A stretch of 64,000 nt of DNA. Source: Saccharomycopsis crataegensis (lineage: Eukaryota; Ascomycota; Saccharomycetes; Ascoideales; Saccharomycopsidaceae). Numbering within the stretch: the stretch's first letter is position 1; the number at the start of each line of letters is the position of its first letter. The translations under genes and the position numbers were made by a program. The DNA lies in contig NW_027043838.1 of NCBI RefSeq assembly GCF_037102585.1, forward strand, positions 620,001-684,000, read 5' to 3'. Below the pieces are notes generated by a model, which worked only from the letters and a program-made list of their open reading frames with translations, made no database searches and was not told the DNA's origin. Positions 1 through 10,289 of this stretch are shown piece by piece.

Positions 1-213
1 TTTAAAAACATCAAAAAAAACTTGAATTGGAGTTTTGCCAGGAGGAGGTGGTGGGGCATCACCATTCTGCTTATTATTTTTGGAAGATTCCTTATTTTCG
101 TTGAATTGGGACGCAGTGTTACTGAACAATCTAGCGGTTTGCACCAAGGCTGGACGTCTCGCAAGGTAGACAGCTGTTGATCCTGTCTGCTTCAAAATTC
201 TCTGACTCAACAT
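1..213 (-). CDS. TIM44: TIM44 N-terminus (partial, runs off the window)
   Basis: The 71 codons present start with ATG at 213 and run off the left edge. They encode an Arg-rich, hydroxylated presequence (LARRPALV, TARLFSNTAS) typical of mitochondrial import, a Pro-rich stretch, and then TPIQVFFDVFK, which matches the conserved start of mature Tim44 (S. cerevisiae SPLQIFRDTFK). Tim44 is the matrix-side scaffold that tethers mtHsp70 to the TIM23 translocase and drives presequence import. Only the presequence and first mature residues are visible, so the call rests on this short match; another matrix protein with a similar opening is possible but less likely. Confidence 0.75.
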   Translation of the reverse strand, partial: MLSQRILKQTGSTAVYLARRPALVQTARLFSNTASQFNENKESSKNNKQNGDAPPPPPGKTPIQVFFDVFK

Positions 214-463
214 TTTGAAGGTGTTTCTTTTTGGGTATTGATAGAATATATTACCTCTGACTCTTATATTTTTGCCCCAACTGTGGAAAATTTTTGCCCT
301 TTTTTTTTTCCTCACTCTTTGAAAATTGCAGGTGTTGATGAAAAAAAAAAAAAAAAAAGGTCAGGAAGCCCTGGCGTACGCCTCTTAATGGGGGCATTAG
401 ATGATCCTCAGTATTGTTCATGGTGATTAGTGAGTGGAAGGTGGGATATTAGCTTCGATCAAT

Positions 464-2569
464 ATGGGAGAAGAGTCTTCGAGCAGCAGTCATCATTCAA
501 ACAGCTCTAGAAATCGCCATCTGTCATCAAGTCATCGCGATAATCGGAGAAGTGGCATAAACAGAGAAAGCAGTTCAAGCAGGTACAGACACAGAAGCAG
601 CAGTGGCAGCAGCTGGAGAAGAGAAGAAGATTACGACAGGAAGAGAAGAAAGCATAGCACAGACAAGAGCAGCTCAAGATCCCGGGCCAGAACTGGAGAT
701 CTGCAATTGGAAGAAAGTAGAAGAGAAGTATTTGAAGAAAAATATAGAGCAAAACAGCCGCAAAGTCTCAATAGATTTATCGGTAGTTCTTCCAAACCAC
801 AACCGGAAACACCAGGTCCAAAGCAGGAGAAAGAGGAGGAGGATCCGATTTCTAATGATGGAGAAATATTCGCTGGGGAATTAGCTATTGAAGCTGCAGA
901 AGGAAATAGAACAATACCCGAGGATGAACCTCCAAAAGTCGAGGAATTCAAGAATCCATTGAAAGTATCGTACGAATTCGGTGATTCAGGAAGCTCATAT
1001 AGAATGAGGAAGCTTAAAAGATGTCATACTGAAGCTGAAGATTCTAATATTGCAGTTAGTGAACTAGCCAACAAAAGATACCCAGGTTTATTGGATTTCA
1101 ATATTGCACAGGAAGAAGATTCTGAATTACGAAAAAAAGAGGCTGATACAGGCTATGAAATTAGAAGAAAGCCAATAGGCGAATTCATAGATAAGAAAGA
1201 CTTGATACGTATCAAGCTCACCCAGGCTAAATTGGATCGTCTGGCAATGCAAAAGGAAAATGAAAAAGAAGAGGCAAAGGCACAAGAGGCACTGATTTCT
1301 CAAGCTGATCTAAATGTATTGAAAGCAGATTTGTTACGTGCGAAACTTAAACGAGATGATACAGCTTTCAAAGAATTGGAGAAAAAATATGACGAACTAG
1401 AACAGAAATTCAAGCGACAACAGATGGTAGAATCGCAACAGGTACCGAATAACGATGGCTTGAAAGATATGACAGCTCAAGAGTTACTATTACAAGAACA
1501 GCTTACCAGCGCATCGGACTATGATATCTCGAATTACAAATCTATTGCTAAAGATTCCAAGTATGTCAACGATTTAGAATACACTGAAGAGGCCCTGTCC
1601 AAACTTTCTGGAGTTGGCTCAAAATCAAATAATACATTTAGCATAAACACGAACCTCCAGGATGTCATAAAACAAAAGAATCAGAAACACGGTCCTTGCA
1701 TTTACTGTTTAGCAAACGATATCCACATCAACAACAACTTGGCAGTATCAATTGGGGAGCATTGCTATGTGGCATTGAATTCCCCTCACGTAAACTTGAT
1801 TCCTGAAGCACCTGAATCATTGATGATTTTGCCAATAACTCACCAAAGAAACTATTTGTATGTGATGAAGAATTCTGGCGAAGCAGAAAAAGAGTTTAGA
1901 GGATACATGAATGCTATTCGTGATTACTACAAAAGCCTTGGATTTGATTGCCTATTCTATGAAACCTGCCGAGGAAAAAATAGTCATTGTATGGTTAAGT
2001 CTGTGGCAATCCCGTCAAGCTTGACTAGGGCCATGAAAGGCTATTTCAAAAATGAGATAATGTCAATGAGTGGGAGCAGTGCTAGTGAGACTGATGGAAA
2101 GGAGTTTAATGACGATGGAGTTGGAAACACTGCATTATTGAATGATTTGACTGCAACCCACAAGATCTTGATTGATACTGATCCAATTAGTAATGAATCA
2201 AAGAAGAGTTTTAAAGAATTAATCGCCAAAGAATCTGACTATTTCCATGTGTGGTTCGATTCAGTAGGGGGATACGGACATATAATTGAAGGAGAGGGTT
2301 CACGTTGGCCGGCCAATGATGACTTGATTGTGAGAAGAGTGATTGGGGGAATGATTGGTAAAGATCAATTCGAAGTAGAGAATAACGGGATGTTCAATGG
2401 CCGGAAGAAATTTCATTGGAACTTTATTACAGGTGGAACAAGAAATTACAAAGAAGATGAGATTGGTGGAGAAGGTAAAGAATTAGATGTAACCCAACAA
2501 AATCTCGTTGACAAAGTGAATGAGAAGTGGTTAGAGTTTGATCCAACGTTGAAAGATGAAAGCGAATAG
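464..2569 (+). CDS. CWF19: Cwf19-type spliceosome-associated protein (CWF19L2-like)
   Basis: The product has 701 residues from ATG 464; the frame is open 30 bases further up but without an ATG. The first ~90 residues are Ser/Arg/His-rich, like splicing factors. The middle (~230-340) is a charged, Leu-repeated helical region. The C-terminal half carries the CwfJ domains: a CIYC metal-binding pair near residue 412, the LNSPHVNLIPEAPESLMILP stretch and FYETCRGKNSHCM, followed by HVWFDSVGGYGHIIE. The arrangement matches S. pombe Cwf19 and human CWF19L2, which act in late spliceosome or lariat-intron complexes, rather than the shorter Drn1/CWF19L1 group. It is convergent with MDM38. Its presence fits a yeast with more introns than baker's yeast. 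Confidence 0.85.
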   Translation: MGEESSSSSHHSNSSRNRHLSSSHRDNRRSGINRESSSSRYRHRSSSGSSWRREEDYDRKRRKHSTDKSSSRSRARTGDLQLEESRREVFEEKYRAKQPQSLNRFIGSSSKPQPETPGPKQEKEEEDPISNDGEIFAGELAIEAAEGNRTIPEDEPPKVEEFKNPLKVSYEFGDSGSSYRMRKLKRCHTEAEDSNIAVSELANKRYPGLLDFNIAQEEDSELRKKEADTGYEIRRKPIGEFIDKKDLIRIKLTQAKLDRLAMQKENEKEEAKAQEALISQADLNVLKADLLRAKLKRDDTAFKELEKKYDELEQKFKRQQMVESQQVPNNDGLKDMTAQELLLQEQLTSASDYDISNYKSIAKDSKYVNDLEYTEEALSKLSGVGSKSNNTFSINTNLQDVIKQKNQKHGPCIYCLANDIHINNNLAVSIGEHCYVALNSPHVNLIPEAPESLMILPITHQRNYLYVMKNSGEAEKEFRGYMNAIRDYYKSLGFDCLFYETCRGKNSHCMVKSVAIPSSLTRAMKGYFKNEIMSMSGSSASETDGKEFNDDGVGNTALLNDLTATHKILIDTDPISNESKKSFKELIAKESDYFHVWFDSVGGYGHIIEGEGSRWPANDDLIVRRVIGGMIGKDQFEVENNGMFNGRKKFHWNFITGGTRNYKEDEIGGEGKELDVTQQNLVDKVNEKWLEFDPTLKDESE

Positions 2570-2999
2570 GTGTTTCATCCGAAACAATGAAATGGTCCTC
2601 AGAATGCTTTCCTACATGTGGAGAATTAATGAAAGTCAAACAAAAAAATTCATTTTTTTTTTCTTTGAATGTCCCAAAAAATAAATAATTGAAATAGAAA
2701 AGGAAATGTAAATAACAAAAACCTATAAAGAAGTAAAAATAAATTTAAACAAACTATTGATCAGAGCACAGAAAAGAAAAGAAATATTTCTTTTTGGTTT
2801 CTTTTTTTTTCCCTGCAAAAGAAGCAGAGCTTTGATACCAAACCAACACAACAAAAAATGAATTGAATGAAACAAAAAATGAAATGCTTATGTAATGATT
2901 TGAAAACAAACCAGAAAAAAAAATTGGGATTATTAATTACAAATGGTTATATCTCCACCATTGTAGATGTGTGATAGATTATGCTTTTTGAAGATTAGA
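2570..2999. other. Convergent intergenic region, CWF19/MDM38
   Basis: This is the shared 3' region of two convergent genes. It is A-rich with runs of A and T that could serve 3'-end formation on either strand. I see no reading frame, RNA gene or repeat worth naming. Confidence 0.6.
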
Positions 3000-4367
3000 T
3001 CAGGCATTTTTTTCTTTTTTTACTTCTTCCTTAGCTTCTGGAGATGGTTGAGGAGGAACTTCATCCAATTTCAAAGTATCTTTAACTTGAATAATCAGAC
3101 CACTGTCCTTTTCTTGTTGAATTTCAGACTTGATTAATTCTTCTTGTTCCTTAATCACATTCAATCTTTCAGTATTACTGACTTCTTTTCTTGGTGCAAT
3201 ATCGATTTGAGCTTCGTGGATCAATTCATTTGGAATACTACTTAACACAGTTTCCAAAGCGTCATACAAGTTACTAACGGAACTCAATTCACCATAGGTA
3301 TAAGCGTTGGATAATAACAATAAAGTGGATGGAATCTTTTCACGTAATCTCAAGTTTAACCAGATTTGCAAATCATCTCTCAATCTTGTTGGAGCAACCC
3401 CATGGTTCTTGATACCACGGGAAGCACATGCAAATTGTAACTCCGGAACGGTAAGAGCTTCTACCCCTTCAAAGTCAATGGCTTTATCATCGGCCTTGAT
3501 TTGCAACATTTGGTAACGGATACGGTAACGCAACATTTGGTCAGTACCAAATGGCTTCAAGTTGATATATTTAGCCATGGCCACCAATTGTGGTTTGGAC
3601 AAGTTATCCAAAACCATGTCTTCCTTGAAAGTTCTAGCAACGTTCAACAATTCATCACGGGTTGGTCTATCGGTAGCAGACTTGATCTTGGTGAAAAATT
3701 CTTGGAATTGTGCCTTTTGAACTGGAGTAAAAGATGCAGGTAATCTAACACCGGTCTTATCGACCGATTCAATCAAAATATCGGAAACAGTTTTTCTGGT
3801 CTTACGCAACAATTTCAATTTCTTTTCCTTGTCAGCAGTTGATTCGTAAGTTGAAGGCAACATGTTTGGGAAAAGCTTTAAGGCAATTGGGAGTAATAAT
3901 TCAGCAAATGGGATAATCACGAACATGGCAAATGGAACGACACGGACCAAATCAGAGGTGGTACGCTTCAACTGGTTGAATTCACGACGGGTAAGCTCGT
4001 AACCGGTCAACAACTTGATCAACAATCTGGAAGAAATCTTAATTTCAAGACCAAGCAATTTGGTACCATCCCAGTAATGTTTAGCTTCGTGCTTGACTTT
4101 GTCCCAAAGCGAAGGTTTGGCCACTTCGGTGGGAGCCGGGGTGGCAGTAGCTGACGACTTGTCCTCGTTAGTTTTTCCGTTTTCAGGAGTGGTTTTGGAA
4201 GAGTTGTGTCTTCTAGACTGGGCTGAGAGTGGATGGAGTTGGTAGGTGTTTCTGTGATGGAGATGATTCAAACGGGAACGAGAAATCAAGGGTATAATGC
4301 TGCTGTTAGCAGATCCATGACGGATTTGGGACCGCACAAGAGCAGGTAATATGAGTCTTACTGCCAT
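3000..4367 (-). CDS. MDM38: LETM1-family mitochondrial inner membrane protein (Mdm38/Ylh47)
   Basis: The product has 455 residues and starts with a basic presequence (residues 1-60). A Lys/Trp-containing segment (WDKVKHEAKHYWDGTKLLG, ~88-106) and one strongly hydrophobic helix (~144-165, VPFAMFVIIPFAELLLPIAL) are hallmarks of LETM1 proteins. The matrix-facing LETM1 domain follows, with LSKPQLVAMAKYINLKPFG and PELQFACASRGIKNHG. The Lys/Glu-rich tail is likely coiled or disordered. The family supports K+/H+ exchange across the inner membrane and binds mitoribosomes to help insert membrane proteins. The length is nearer S. cerevisiae Ylh47 (454) than Mdm38 (573), so orthology to one or the other is open; family assignment is secure. 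Confidence 0.9.
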   Translation of the reverse strand: MAVRLILPALVRSQIRHGSANSSIIPLISRSRLNHLHHRNTYQLHPLSAQSRRHNSSKTTPENGKTNEDKSSATATPAPTEVAKPSLWDKVKHEAKHYWDGTKLLGLEIKISSRLLIKLLTGYELTRREFNQLKRTTSDLVRVVPFAMFVIIPFAELLLPIALKLFPNMLPSTYESTADKEKKLKLLRKTRKTVSDILIESVDKTGVRLPASFTPVQKAQFQEFFTKIKSATDRPTRDELLNVARTFKEDMVLDNLSKPQLVAMAKYINLKPFGTDQMLRYRIRYQMLQIKADDKAIDFEGVEALTVPELQFACASRGIKNHGVAPTRLRDDLQIWLNLRLREKIPSTLLLLSNAYTYGELSSVSNLYDALETVLSSIPNELIHEAQIDIAPRKEVSNTERLNVIKEQEELIKSEIQQEKDSGLIIQVKDTLKLDEVPPQPSPEAKEEVKKEKNA

Positions 4368-5079
4368 TAGTGTGTTGTTACCAATTTTTGTTGGGGAGCT
4401 TTTAAAAATATTTTTTATTTCAAAAAAAAAAAAAAAAAAAAATAGGTTTTCCTAAAACTTTTGAGGATTTGGGTATACAAATGGCCGGAAATTGCAACAG
4501 TTCAAAAAGGAATCTCAACAGTTGAAAAATTCCAATTTTTTTTTTAACGAAAAGTCAACAAAAAATGTTTGCACGTGATAGAAGTCATGGATTTTTTCCC
4601 AGGGAAAAAGAATGCCGTCAAACTCCGGAGTTTATCCGAGGCTTTTTCTTCATCTTTCTGGCCGATAACGATACGCTTTAAGTAAACCCCCAGCCGTTTG
4701 CATCAGTTAGCGTACACTTCTTCCCATCAACCAATGAAGCTTGTCACATAAAAACACGTTCCATCAGTAGCAGATCATCAGTGTCACAATTTACGAGAGG
4801 TGTATGATGTAATGAGTAGGATCCAAATTAAAACAAAATAAAAAATCAATAAAATCAATAAAAGCAGTACGTACAAGAGAGATTGAAAATTAATATCTGA
4901 AATATAAAGATGACGGGGAATTCAAAGACGAAAATAATAAGAGTCAGCAAAATTTTTCAAGGAAAAAATAGTAGTGTCACAATTTTGAAGATGGAACTTT
5001 GATTTCTCAATAGAAGTCACTAGAAACCAAGATAAATAAACAAATAACAAGAAAAGCGAAAAATTTTCAGAGAGGATAT
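4368..5079. other. MDM38 upstream region / BNA4 downstream region
   Basis: Both flanking genes are on the minus strand, so the left part is the MDM38 promoter and the right part the BNA4 3' region. It holds an A18 tract just upstream of MDM38 and a CACGTG box at 4572-4577 in the context ATCACGTGC (minus strand), a Cbf1-type site. I see no coding frame. Confidence 0.5.
4572..4577. promoter_or_regulatory. CACGTG box upstream of MDM38
   Basis: On the minus strand it reads ATCACGTGC, matching the RTCACGTG consensus of the bHLH factor Cbf1. It lies about 200 bases upstream of the MDM38 start. In yeasts outside the S. cerevisiae group, Cbf1 sites often mark mitochondrial or ribosomal genes, which would fit, but binding here is inferred. 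Confidence 0.4.
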
Positions 5080-6501
5080 CTATCTGTCTCTCACAACAGC
5101 TCTAATGGCCTTGAAAGCCAACCAAGCACCCAACCCATAAACTCCTAGTTCAAGTTGACTCAACAACCATCCTTGAACCTTGGATCTCTTGATACAATCA
5201 CTATAGCGGATGTCACCTCTAAATGAAACCATTGTGTACAATGGTAGCCACTTGTCTCCAAAAATCAAATGCATTGCAGCATCCATCTTTTTACGGACAG
5301 CATATCTTGTTGTATTGACATTATGGCTCATTTCAGTATAATTATTTCTAGCCAATGTAATAATGGCATCGAGGTCCTGTTGTCTAGTAACAGAATATTC
5401 GTTGAACGCCGATTCCAATTCGTATTCATGTTTCTTGACAAGCTCTACAAGGACTCTGACATCTTCAAACCCGCAATTCATCCCCTGACCATAGAAAGGC
5501 ACCATCGAATGAGCAGCATCACCCACAATAATACACTTACCTTTGTAGTTGTAAGGGAAACAAGAAGTGCAAACAAGAGAGCATTTAGGGTGTGTTAGGA
5601 ATGCCTCCACTACTTGTTCAAGCCCAATTAAATCGACCGCATCCTTGAAATTAGTTTGGAAGAAGTCAATAACTTTTTCCCTTGTATCCAACAGCTCGGT
5701 AAGATCCCATGGACCAAAGAAAGTACTAGTAAATGATCCATCAAAGTTTGGTAAAGCGATCAACATGAATTTGTTCCGCGGCCAAATGTGGAGTCTATTA
5801 GGATGCAATTGAAACTTGTATTTTTTTGAGGCTCCTGGAGGTATATAAAGTTCAATATAGCAACAATCCATGTATTCCTGGCTGAAATCCATTCTAACGA
5901 ATTTTTGTAATTGAAATCTGGTAGCAGAATAAGCCCCATCGGCACCAATGACGAAATTATATTCAAAAGTTCTGATGGCATTTTCTTCCAAAGTATTGGC
6001 CACTTTTTTAGTTTTTTCAAAATAAATTCTAGGATTACCGTTTTTTCCACTGAAGTCCATCTTCATGAGTTTCAACCCATAATTGACTTTGATATTCTTG
6101 TGGCGATCCAATTCATTCAAGAGTTCAATGTTCAAATAGGCTCTATCGATGGAATTGATAGCTTCGTTATGCAAGCCATATTTCATGGAAGTTTGATGAC
6201 CGTCGACATCATGAATCATTCTACCTCTCATTGGTAAGATATTTTTGAGGACTCGGATAGACATCTCAAGATCTACAGCATTGAGGGCGCGGATACCACG
6301 ATCACTGACAGCCAAATTAATAGATCTCAAGTTGCGGTCAACTGTTGTTTCGTTTCGAGGATCATCACGGTATTCATAAAGAGTGACTTTGTAACCAAGA
6401 CGAGCGAATGATAAGGCGGCAAGACAACCCACAAGACCCGCACCCACAATAGCGACTTTCTCCTTTCGAGGTTCAGGTTCATCGATTAAGATTTTGGACA
6501 T
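5080..6501 (-). CDS. BNA4: Kynurenine 3-monooxygenase
   Basis: This FAD-dependent enzyme of the outer mitochondrial membrane hydroxylates L-kynurenine to 3-hydroxykynurenine in de novo NAD synthesis from tryptophan. The product has 473 residues (S. cerevisiae 460). It shows the dinucleotide-binding VAIVGAGLVG near residues 16-25, FVIGADGAYSATR with the GD motif, and IVGDAAHSMVPFYGQGMNCG, the FAD ribityl-binding motif. A C-terminal hydrophobic segment (YGLGAWLAFKAI) followed by basic residues would anchor it to the membrane. I chose the ATG at 6501: the frame is open for 25 more codons, but these begin without an ATG and the family starts directly before the FAD fold. Confidence 0.95.
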   Translation of the reverse strand: MSKILIDEPEPRKEKVAIVGAGLVGCLAALSFARLGYKVTLYEYRDDPRNETTVDRNLRSINLAVSDRGIRALNAVDLEMSIRVLKNILPMRGRMIHDVDGHQTSMKYGLHNEAINSIDRAYLNIELLNELDRHKNIKVNYGLKLMKMDFSGKNGNPRIYFEKTKKVANTLEENAIRTFEYNFVIGADGAYSATRFQLQKFVRMDFSQEYMDCCYIELYIPPGASKKYKFQLHPNRLHIWPRNKFMLIALPNFDGSFTSTFFGPWDLTELLDTREKVIDFFQTNFKDAVDLIGLEQVVEAFLTHPKCSLVCTSCFPYNYKGKCIIVGDAAHSMVPFYGQGMNCGFEDVRVLVELVKKHEYELESAFNEYSVTRQQDLDAIITLARNNYTEMSHNVNTTRYAVRKKMDAAMHLIFGDKWLPLYTMVSFRGDIRYSDCIKRSKVQGWLLSQLELGVYGLGAWLAFKAIRAVVRDR

Positions 6502-7409
6502 ATTGAAAACCGGATGTATTTTTGTTGTTGTATTTTTCGAGAAAGAATGGGAATAAAAGTTGACGAGAGCCTCCAAATTTGTTAATATTATCCCAAACGT
6601 TTCTTTTTATACAAATTTTTTCTTTAGGTCGTGCAACCAAAGCGTTGGTGGGATCAAAAGGATGGTATTATCCAACGTAAACTTCGGATGGAAATTTTTT
6701 TTTTTTTTCAAAAGAAAAAGTATTAGCTGATTTTTTGCGTCGTCGCTTCATTAACAGTTGAGCATCTTGAGAGGGACATAGGAGGCAGGTAGCTATGAGA
6801 TATTATGAGGGTTACTTCTTAGTTTGGGTTTGGTTGCTTTATATTATCTAGGATAATAATCGGATAATTGTTCAATATACACAAGCTAATGTTAGCATTA
6901 GGATTACGAAATGGTGGCTTCCTCAGTGGAAACCCCCCATAATATCTAGTCAGGTTCAAGATAGTGTCTATATACATCGCATAGCAGGAGAGTACCACCG
7001 ACAGACTGTATAGTGACAATCCGTAGTCCAAGAAGTCTCATTGGTCAAAGGACCGTAGATACAGAAGTTGAGGATTCACTGTAATATACCACCACCGTGG
7101 TGGGAGGTTCCGATCCCAGTTATCATAATGGTTACAAAGGGATGGTTATCCTCACATTGGAGACACAGAGGTTCTTCCAAACACTGATTACATATATAGC
7201 ATATATATAATCATTGTATTTGCTATATACATAACAATCAACGAGCAAAGGTTGGCATTATTGTAGTCGGTGGCCTCCATCTCATCTGATGATGTATACA
7301 TATATATGCATATGAATGCATCACAGAAACAGGGCTTACTTTCAAAACGCCCCCCGCACCACAAGGGATGATGATGATGATATATAATATATAGTAAAGT
7401 CCCCCGAAA
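6502..7409. other. Divergent BNA4/thioesterase intergenic region
   Basis: This is 0.9 kb between divergent starts. The BNA4-proximal part is T/A-rich. From roughly 6740 to 7230 the sequence is less AT-biased and lacks homopolymers, unlike neighbouring spacers, and has no convincing frame. A perfect inverted repeat, CCACCAC-C-GTGGTGG, lies at 7089-7103. The block could be regulatory or the worn remnant of an old LTR, but I could not find matching TG..CA ends with a target duplication. Confidence 0.4.
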
Positions 7410-8072
7410 ATGTCAGCGGTTATCAGAAAGGGGTTAGGATCTTTTTTTGCGTTTGCCACAGGATACTCTGCAATCCATTCTAATACTGTTCCAGATTACT
7501 CACCAAGAGGCCTTGATGAGCAGAAACAGAGTGCCTTGGACTCCATCCGCCAGTCACTGGAATACAAAGCACTACAAGCTAACAGCAATTTTCACGGCTC
7601 CGCATACTCGCTAAGTATTCCTAGCAGCTATCGTCAAAACCATGTTGCTCAAGGTGTGCTTTATGGACAAAACTATTTTGAAATTGACCCACTTGTGTAC
7701 GTAAACGAGAACGATGGCGAGTTGGTGGCGTTCTACCATATTGGAGATAAGCTTACAGATCAGACAGGCAAGCTCCACCATGGTGTGCTCGGGCTATTAC
7801 TAGATGAAGCTTTGTGTTTTTGCGGATTCCCAAAGTTGCCTCACAAAAGAGGTGTCACTGGGAAGTTAACCCTTGATTATGAAGACAGTGTTTGTGCCGG
7901 ACAAACTGTTGTACTCAAGGCTAAGGTCACAGAGCATCAGGGCAGAAAGGCAGTTATTGATGGTCATATTGAGACTTTGGATCAAGGGAATGTGCTTGCA
8001 AAGGGCCGTTGTGTACTCGTCGAGCCTAAATGGTTCAAATATGTCGATTGGTTCGATCTTTTTAGACAGTAG
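7410..8072 (+). CDS. Mitochondrial hotdog-fold thioesterase-like protein (Fmp10-like)
   Basis: The product has 220 residues. An N-terminal hydrophobic segment (LGSFFAFATGYSA, ~9-21) after two basic residues could be a mitochondrial signal or anchor. The remainder fits the 4HBT hotdog fold of the THEM4/Fmp10 group: ELVAFYHIGDKLTD leads into HHGVLGLLLDEAL (His123, His124, Glu133), the helix that carries active-site residues, followed by GKLTLDYEDSVCAGQTVVLKAKV and a final strand pair. Such proteins hydrolyse acyl-CoA thioesters; the substrate here is unknown. The usual HGG is HHGV, a modest deviation. S. cerevisiae Fmp10 is mitochondrial and uncharacterised, and I infer homology from the shared pattern only. 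Confidence 0.7.
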   Translation: MSAVIRKGLGSFFAFATGYSAIHSNTVPDYSPRGLDEQKQSALDSIRQSLEYKALQANSNFHGSAYSLSIPSSYRQNHVAQGVLYGQNYFEIDPLVYVNENDGELVAFYHIGDKLTDQTGKLHHGVLGLLLDEALCFCGFPKLPHKRGVTGKLTLDYEDSVCAGQTVVLKAKVTEHQGRKAVIDGHIETLDQGNVLAKGRCVLVEPKWFKYVDWFDLFRQ

Positions 8073-8195
8073 TCAGCAAAAATCAATCAATAAGGAAATG
8101 CAAACCACCCTCTAATAAATTAGACACATAATGTTAAACTACTGATTTGCCCAATGCTTACTATTTGTATCATGTTCGTTCAGGGATATAGTATA

Positions 8196-8202
8196 TATAC
8201 GA
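8196..8202 (-). promoter_or_regulatory. Sterol response element core upstream of ERG4
   Basis: TCGTATA on the minus strand is the core bound by the zinc-cluster sterol sensors Upc2/Ecm22 in yeast ERG promoters. It lies 167 bases upstream of the ERG4 ATG and overlaps a TATATATA tract that may act as the TATA element. Confidence 0.5.
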
Positions 8203-8368
8203 TGTAAACGACAACAATGTACGTAGTGCGCGGAGATGCCAGTGTTGGCAGGAAGTTTCAGAAATTTGAAATTTGATACGCCAATCTATCATAATAGAGC
8301 GTTCATTCTATAGGCTTTCTTAAGGAAACAAAAACAAAAAGCAATTTTCTGCTTGTGGTTATTACATA

Positions 8369-9766
8369 ATGTCTGAGGATACTGCTTTGCTTGAACGCCA
8401 AAAGGAACCCCCTAAGAGGGACTCCCGTTATCTCAAACCAGAGGAGATTGAATGGGAATTTGGTGGGGTGCCTGGGGTTATTGGTATGCTCGTTGGTTTC
8501 CCAGCCCTCATGTACTATATGTGGATTTCTGCCGAATTCTATCATGGGGCTCCTGCCTGGCCTCAAGATGGGGAATCTTGGTCCGAATTCTTCCAACATT
8601 TCTTTGGCCTCGTCCACCAACATGCCTTTCCTCCTTCCCCTAGAGCCTGGACCATCTTTGTCACCTTTTTTGTCACCCAAATGATCTTCTACGTGACATT
8701 GCCTGGGATCTGGACCAAGGGCCAACCTTTGACTCATTTGAATAATGAAAAATTGCCTTACTTTTGTAACGCCGTTGCCAGTTTCTACACTTCCATTGCT
8801 ATTGCTGCCATTCTTCATGTCACCGGAATTTTCAAGCTCTACACTATCCTTGAAATGTTTGGTGAGATCATGACCGTTGCGATCATTTTGGGATTCGTGT
8901 TAACTTTTATCCTTTACGTATACACATTGAATGTCAGTGGTGATTACCATAGAATGACCGGTAACCATATCTATGATTTCTTCCTTGGTGCTCCTTTGAA
9001 CCCACGTATCGGGATTATTGACCTCAAGATGTTTTTTGAAGTTCGTATCCCTTGGTTCATTTTATTTTTCCTTACATCAGCTCTTGTGGTGAAACAATGG
9101 GAAGAATTGGGTGCCCCTACCCCACAAGCTTTGTTTCTCTTATTAGCTCATTGGCTTTATGCTAATGCTTGTTCTAAAGGTGAAGAGCTTATTGTTCCAA
9201 CTTGGGATATGGCCTACGAGAAGTTTGGTTTCATGTTGTTGTTCTGGAACATTGCTGGTGTGCCTTTCACTTATTGCCAAGTCACTTTATATATTAATTA
9301 CCATTCTCCTGAGGAATACCACTGGTCCACTGCCTACAACACCTTCTTGTTTGTGTTGCTTTTGGGGGCTTACTACATTTTTGACACTTGTAATGGCCAA
9401 AAGAACTCGTTCCGTAAAATGCTTGCTGGAGACACCAAGATCCGTCGTTCTTTCCCATTCCTTCCTTGGCAAGTGCTCAAGAATCCTCGTTACATCAAAT
9501 GTGAAAATGGCTCGACTTTATTGATTGATGGCTGGTACCGTTATGCCAGAAAAATCCACTATACTGCTGACTGGACCCAATCCATCAGTTGGTCATTGAT
9601 GTGCGGGTTTGGCTCGCCATTCATTTGGTTCTTCCCCGCTTTCTTCACTGTAGTTTTGGTTCACAGAGCTTTCAGAGATGAATACAAGTGTCAGAAGAAG
9701 TACGGGAAGGATTGGGACAGATATATTAAAGAATGTCCATACAGATTTTTCCCTGGTATTTGGTGA
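8369..9766 (+). CDS. ERG4: C-24(28) sterol reductase
   Basis: Erg4 catalyses the last step of ergosterol synthesis, NADPH-dependent reduction of the C24(28) double bond, in the ER membrane. The product has 465 residues (S. cerevisiae 473). It has the N-terminal EWEFGGVPG typical of the ERG4/ERG24 family, about eight to nine hydrophobic helices, [13 protein letters not shown], and the C-terminal reductase signature [16 protein letters not shown] ... [21 protein letters not shown]. The FGG start motif and C-terminal CPY-x-F-x-P end separate it from C-14 reductase Erg24. The codons are strongly biased (TTG/CTT for Leu, no CTG seen), as in highly expressed genes. An Upc2-type core lies upstream. 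Confidence 0.95.
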   Translation: MSEDTALLERQKEPPKRDSRYLKPEEIEWEFGGVPGVIGMLVGFPALMYYMWISAEFYHGAPAWPQDGESWSEFFQHFFGLVHQHAFPPSPRAWTIFVTFFVTQMIFYVTLPGIWTKGQPLTHLNNEKLPYFCNAVASFYTSIAIAAILHVTGIFKLYTILEMFGEIMTVAIILGFVLTFILYVYTLNVSGDYHRMTGNHIYDFFLGAPLNPRIGIIDLKMFFEVRIPWFILFFLTSALVVKQWEELGAPTPQALFLLLAHWLYANACSKGEELIVPTWDMAYEKFGFMLLFWNIAGVPFTYCQVTLYINYHSPEEYHWSTAYNTFLFVLLLGAYYIFDTCNGQKNSFRKMLAGDTKIRRSFPFLPWQVLKNPRYIKCENGSTLLIDGWYRYARKIHYTADWTQSISWSLMCGFGSPFIWFFPAFFTVVLVHRAFRDEYKCQKKYGKDWDRYIKECPYRFFPGIW

Positions 9767-10289
9767 GGTGATAGGTCTAAATTTTATTTAGATTCCTAAT
9801 TGCATCGTATCATATTATTTCCCAATTGAGAGGAAAAGACCGACAAAATAAAAGAACATTATACTGATTCTCATTTTTAATGTTTTTTATTTCTTAACTT
9901 TTTCATTCATTTCATATACTCATTATTTTAATAAACTGTTTTAGTCTGACTATGTCGCTTATTCTATTTGAAATGTAATGAATTATTGAGCATGTATATG
10001 ACTGCTATGGAAGTCTGTCTAAAGATAGCTGATGGTGGGTAATCTGGAGAAGTGTATCTGGCAAGGAATAATAGAATACAAATGTGTCACATCATGGCAA
10101 ATTAGGGGAAAAGTTTAGTTGTGAATATTCTAAAGAAAACAAAACGTAACATTTATTAGTGCATTAAAAACCATGGAAAGTCTAGGAAATTCCAACATAT
10201 TATAAGGAAGAGAAAAAAACAAAAACAAGAAATGGGTGAAAAGATATGAGTGTAGTAATATTGGGGTCTCAAAATCACAAGGGATGGGT
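9767..10289. other. Convergent intergenic region, ERG4/LIA1
   Basis: This AT-rich spacer lies between two converging 3' ends. It contains AATAAA-like signals for either strand. I found no reading frame, RNA gene or repeat. Confidence 0.6.

Noticed and set aside
7081-7140. T-arm-like GGTTCCGATCCC near a palindrome
   Set aside because: The loop is eight bases and no cloverleaf or A box is present.
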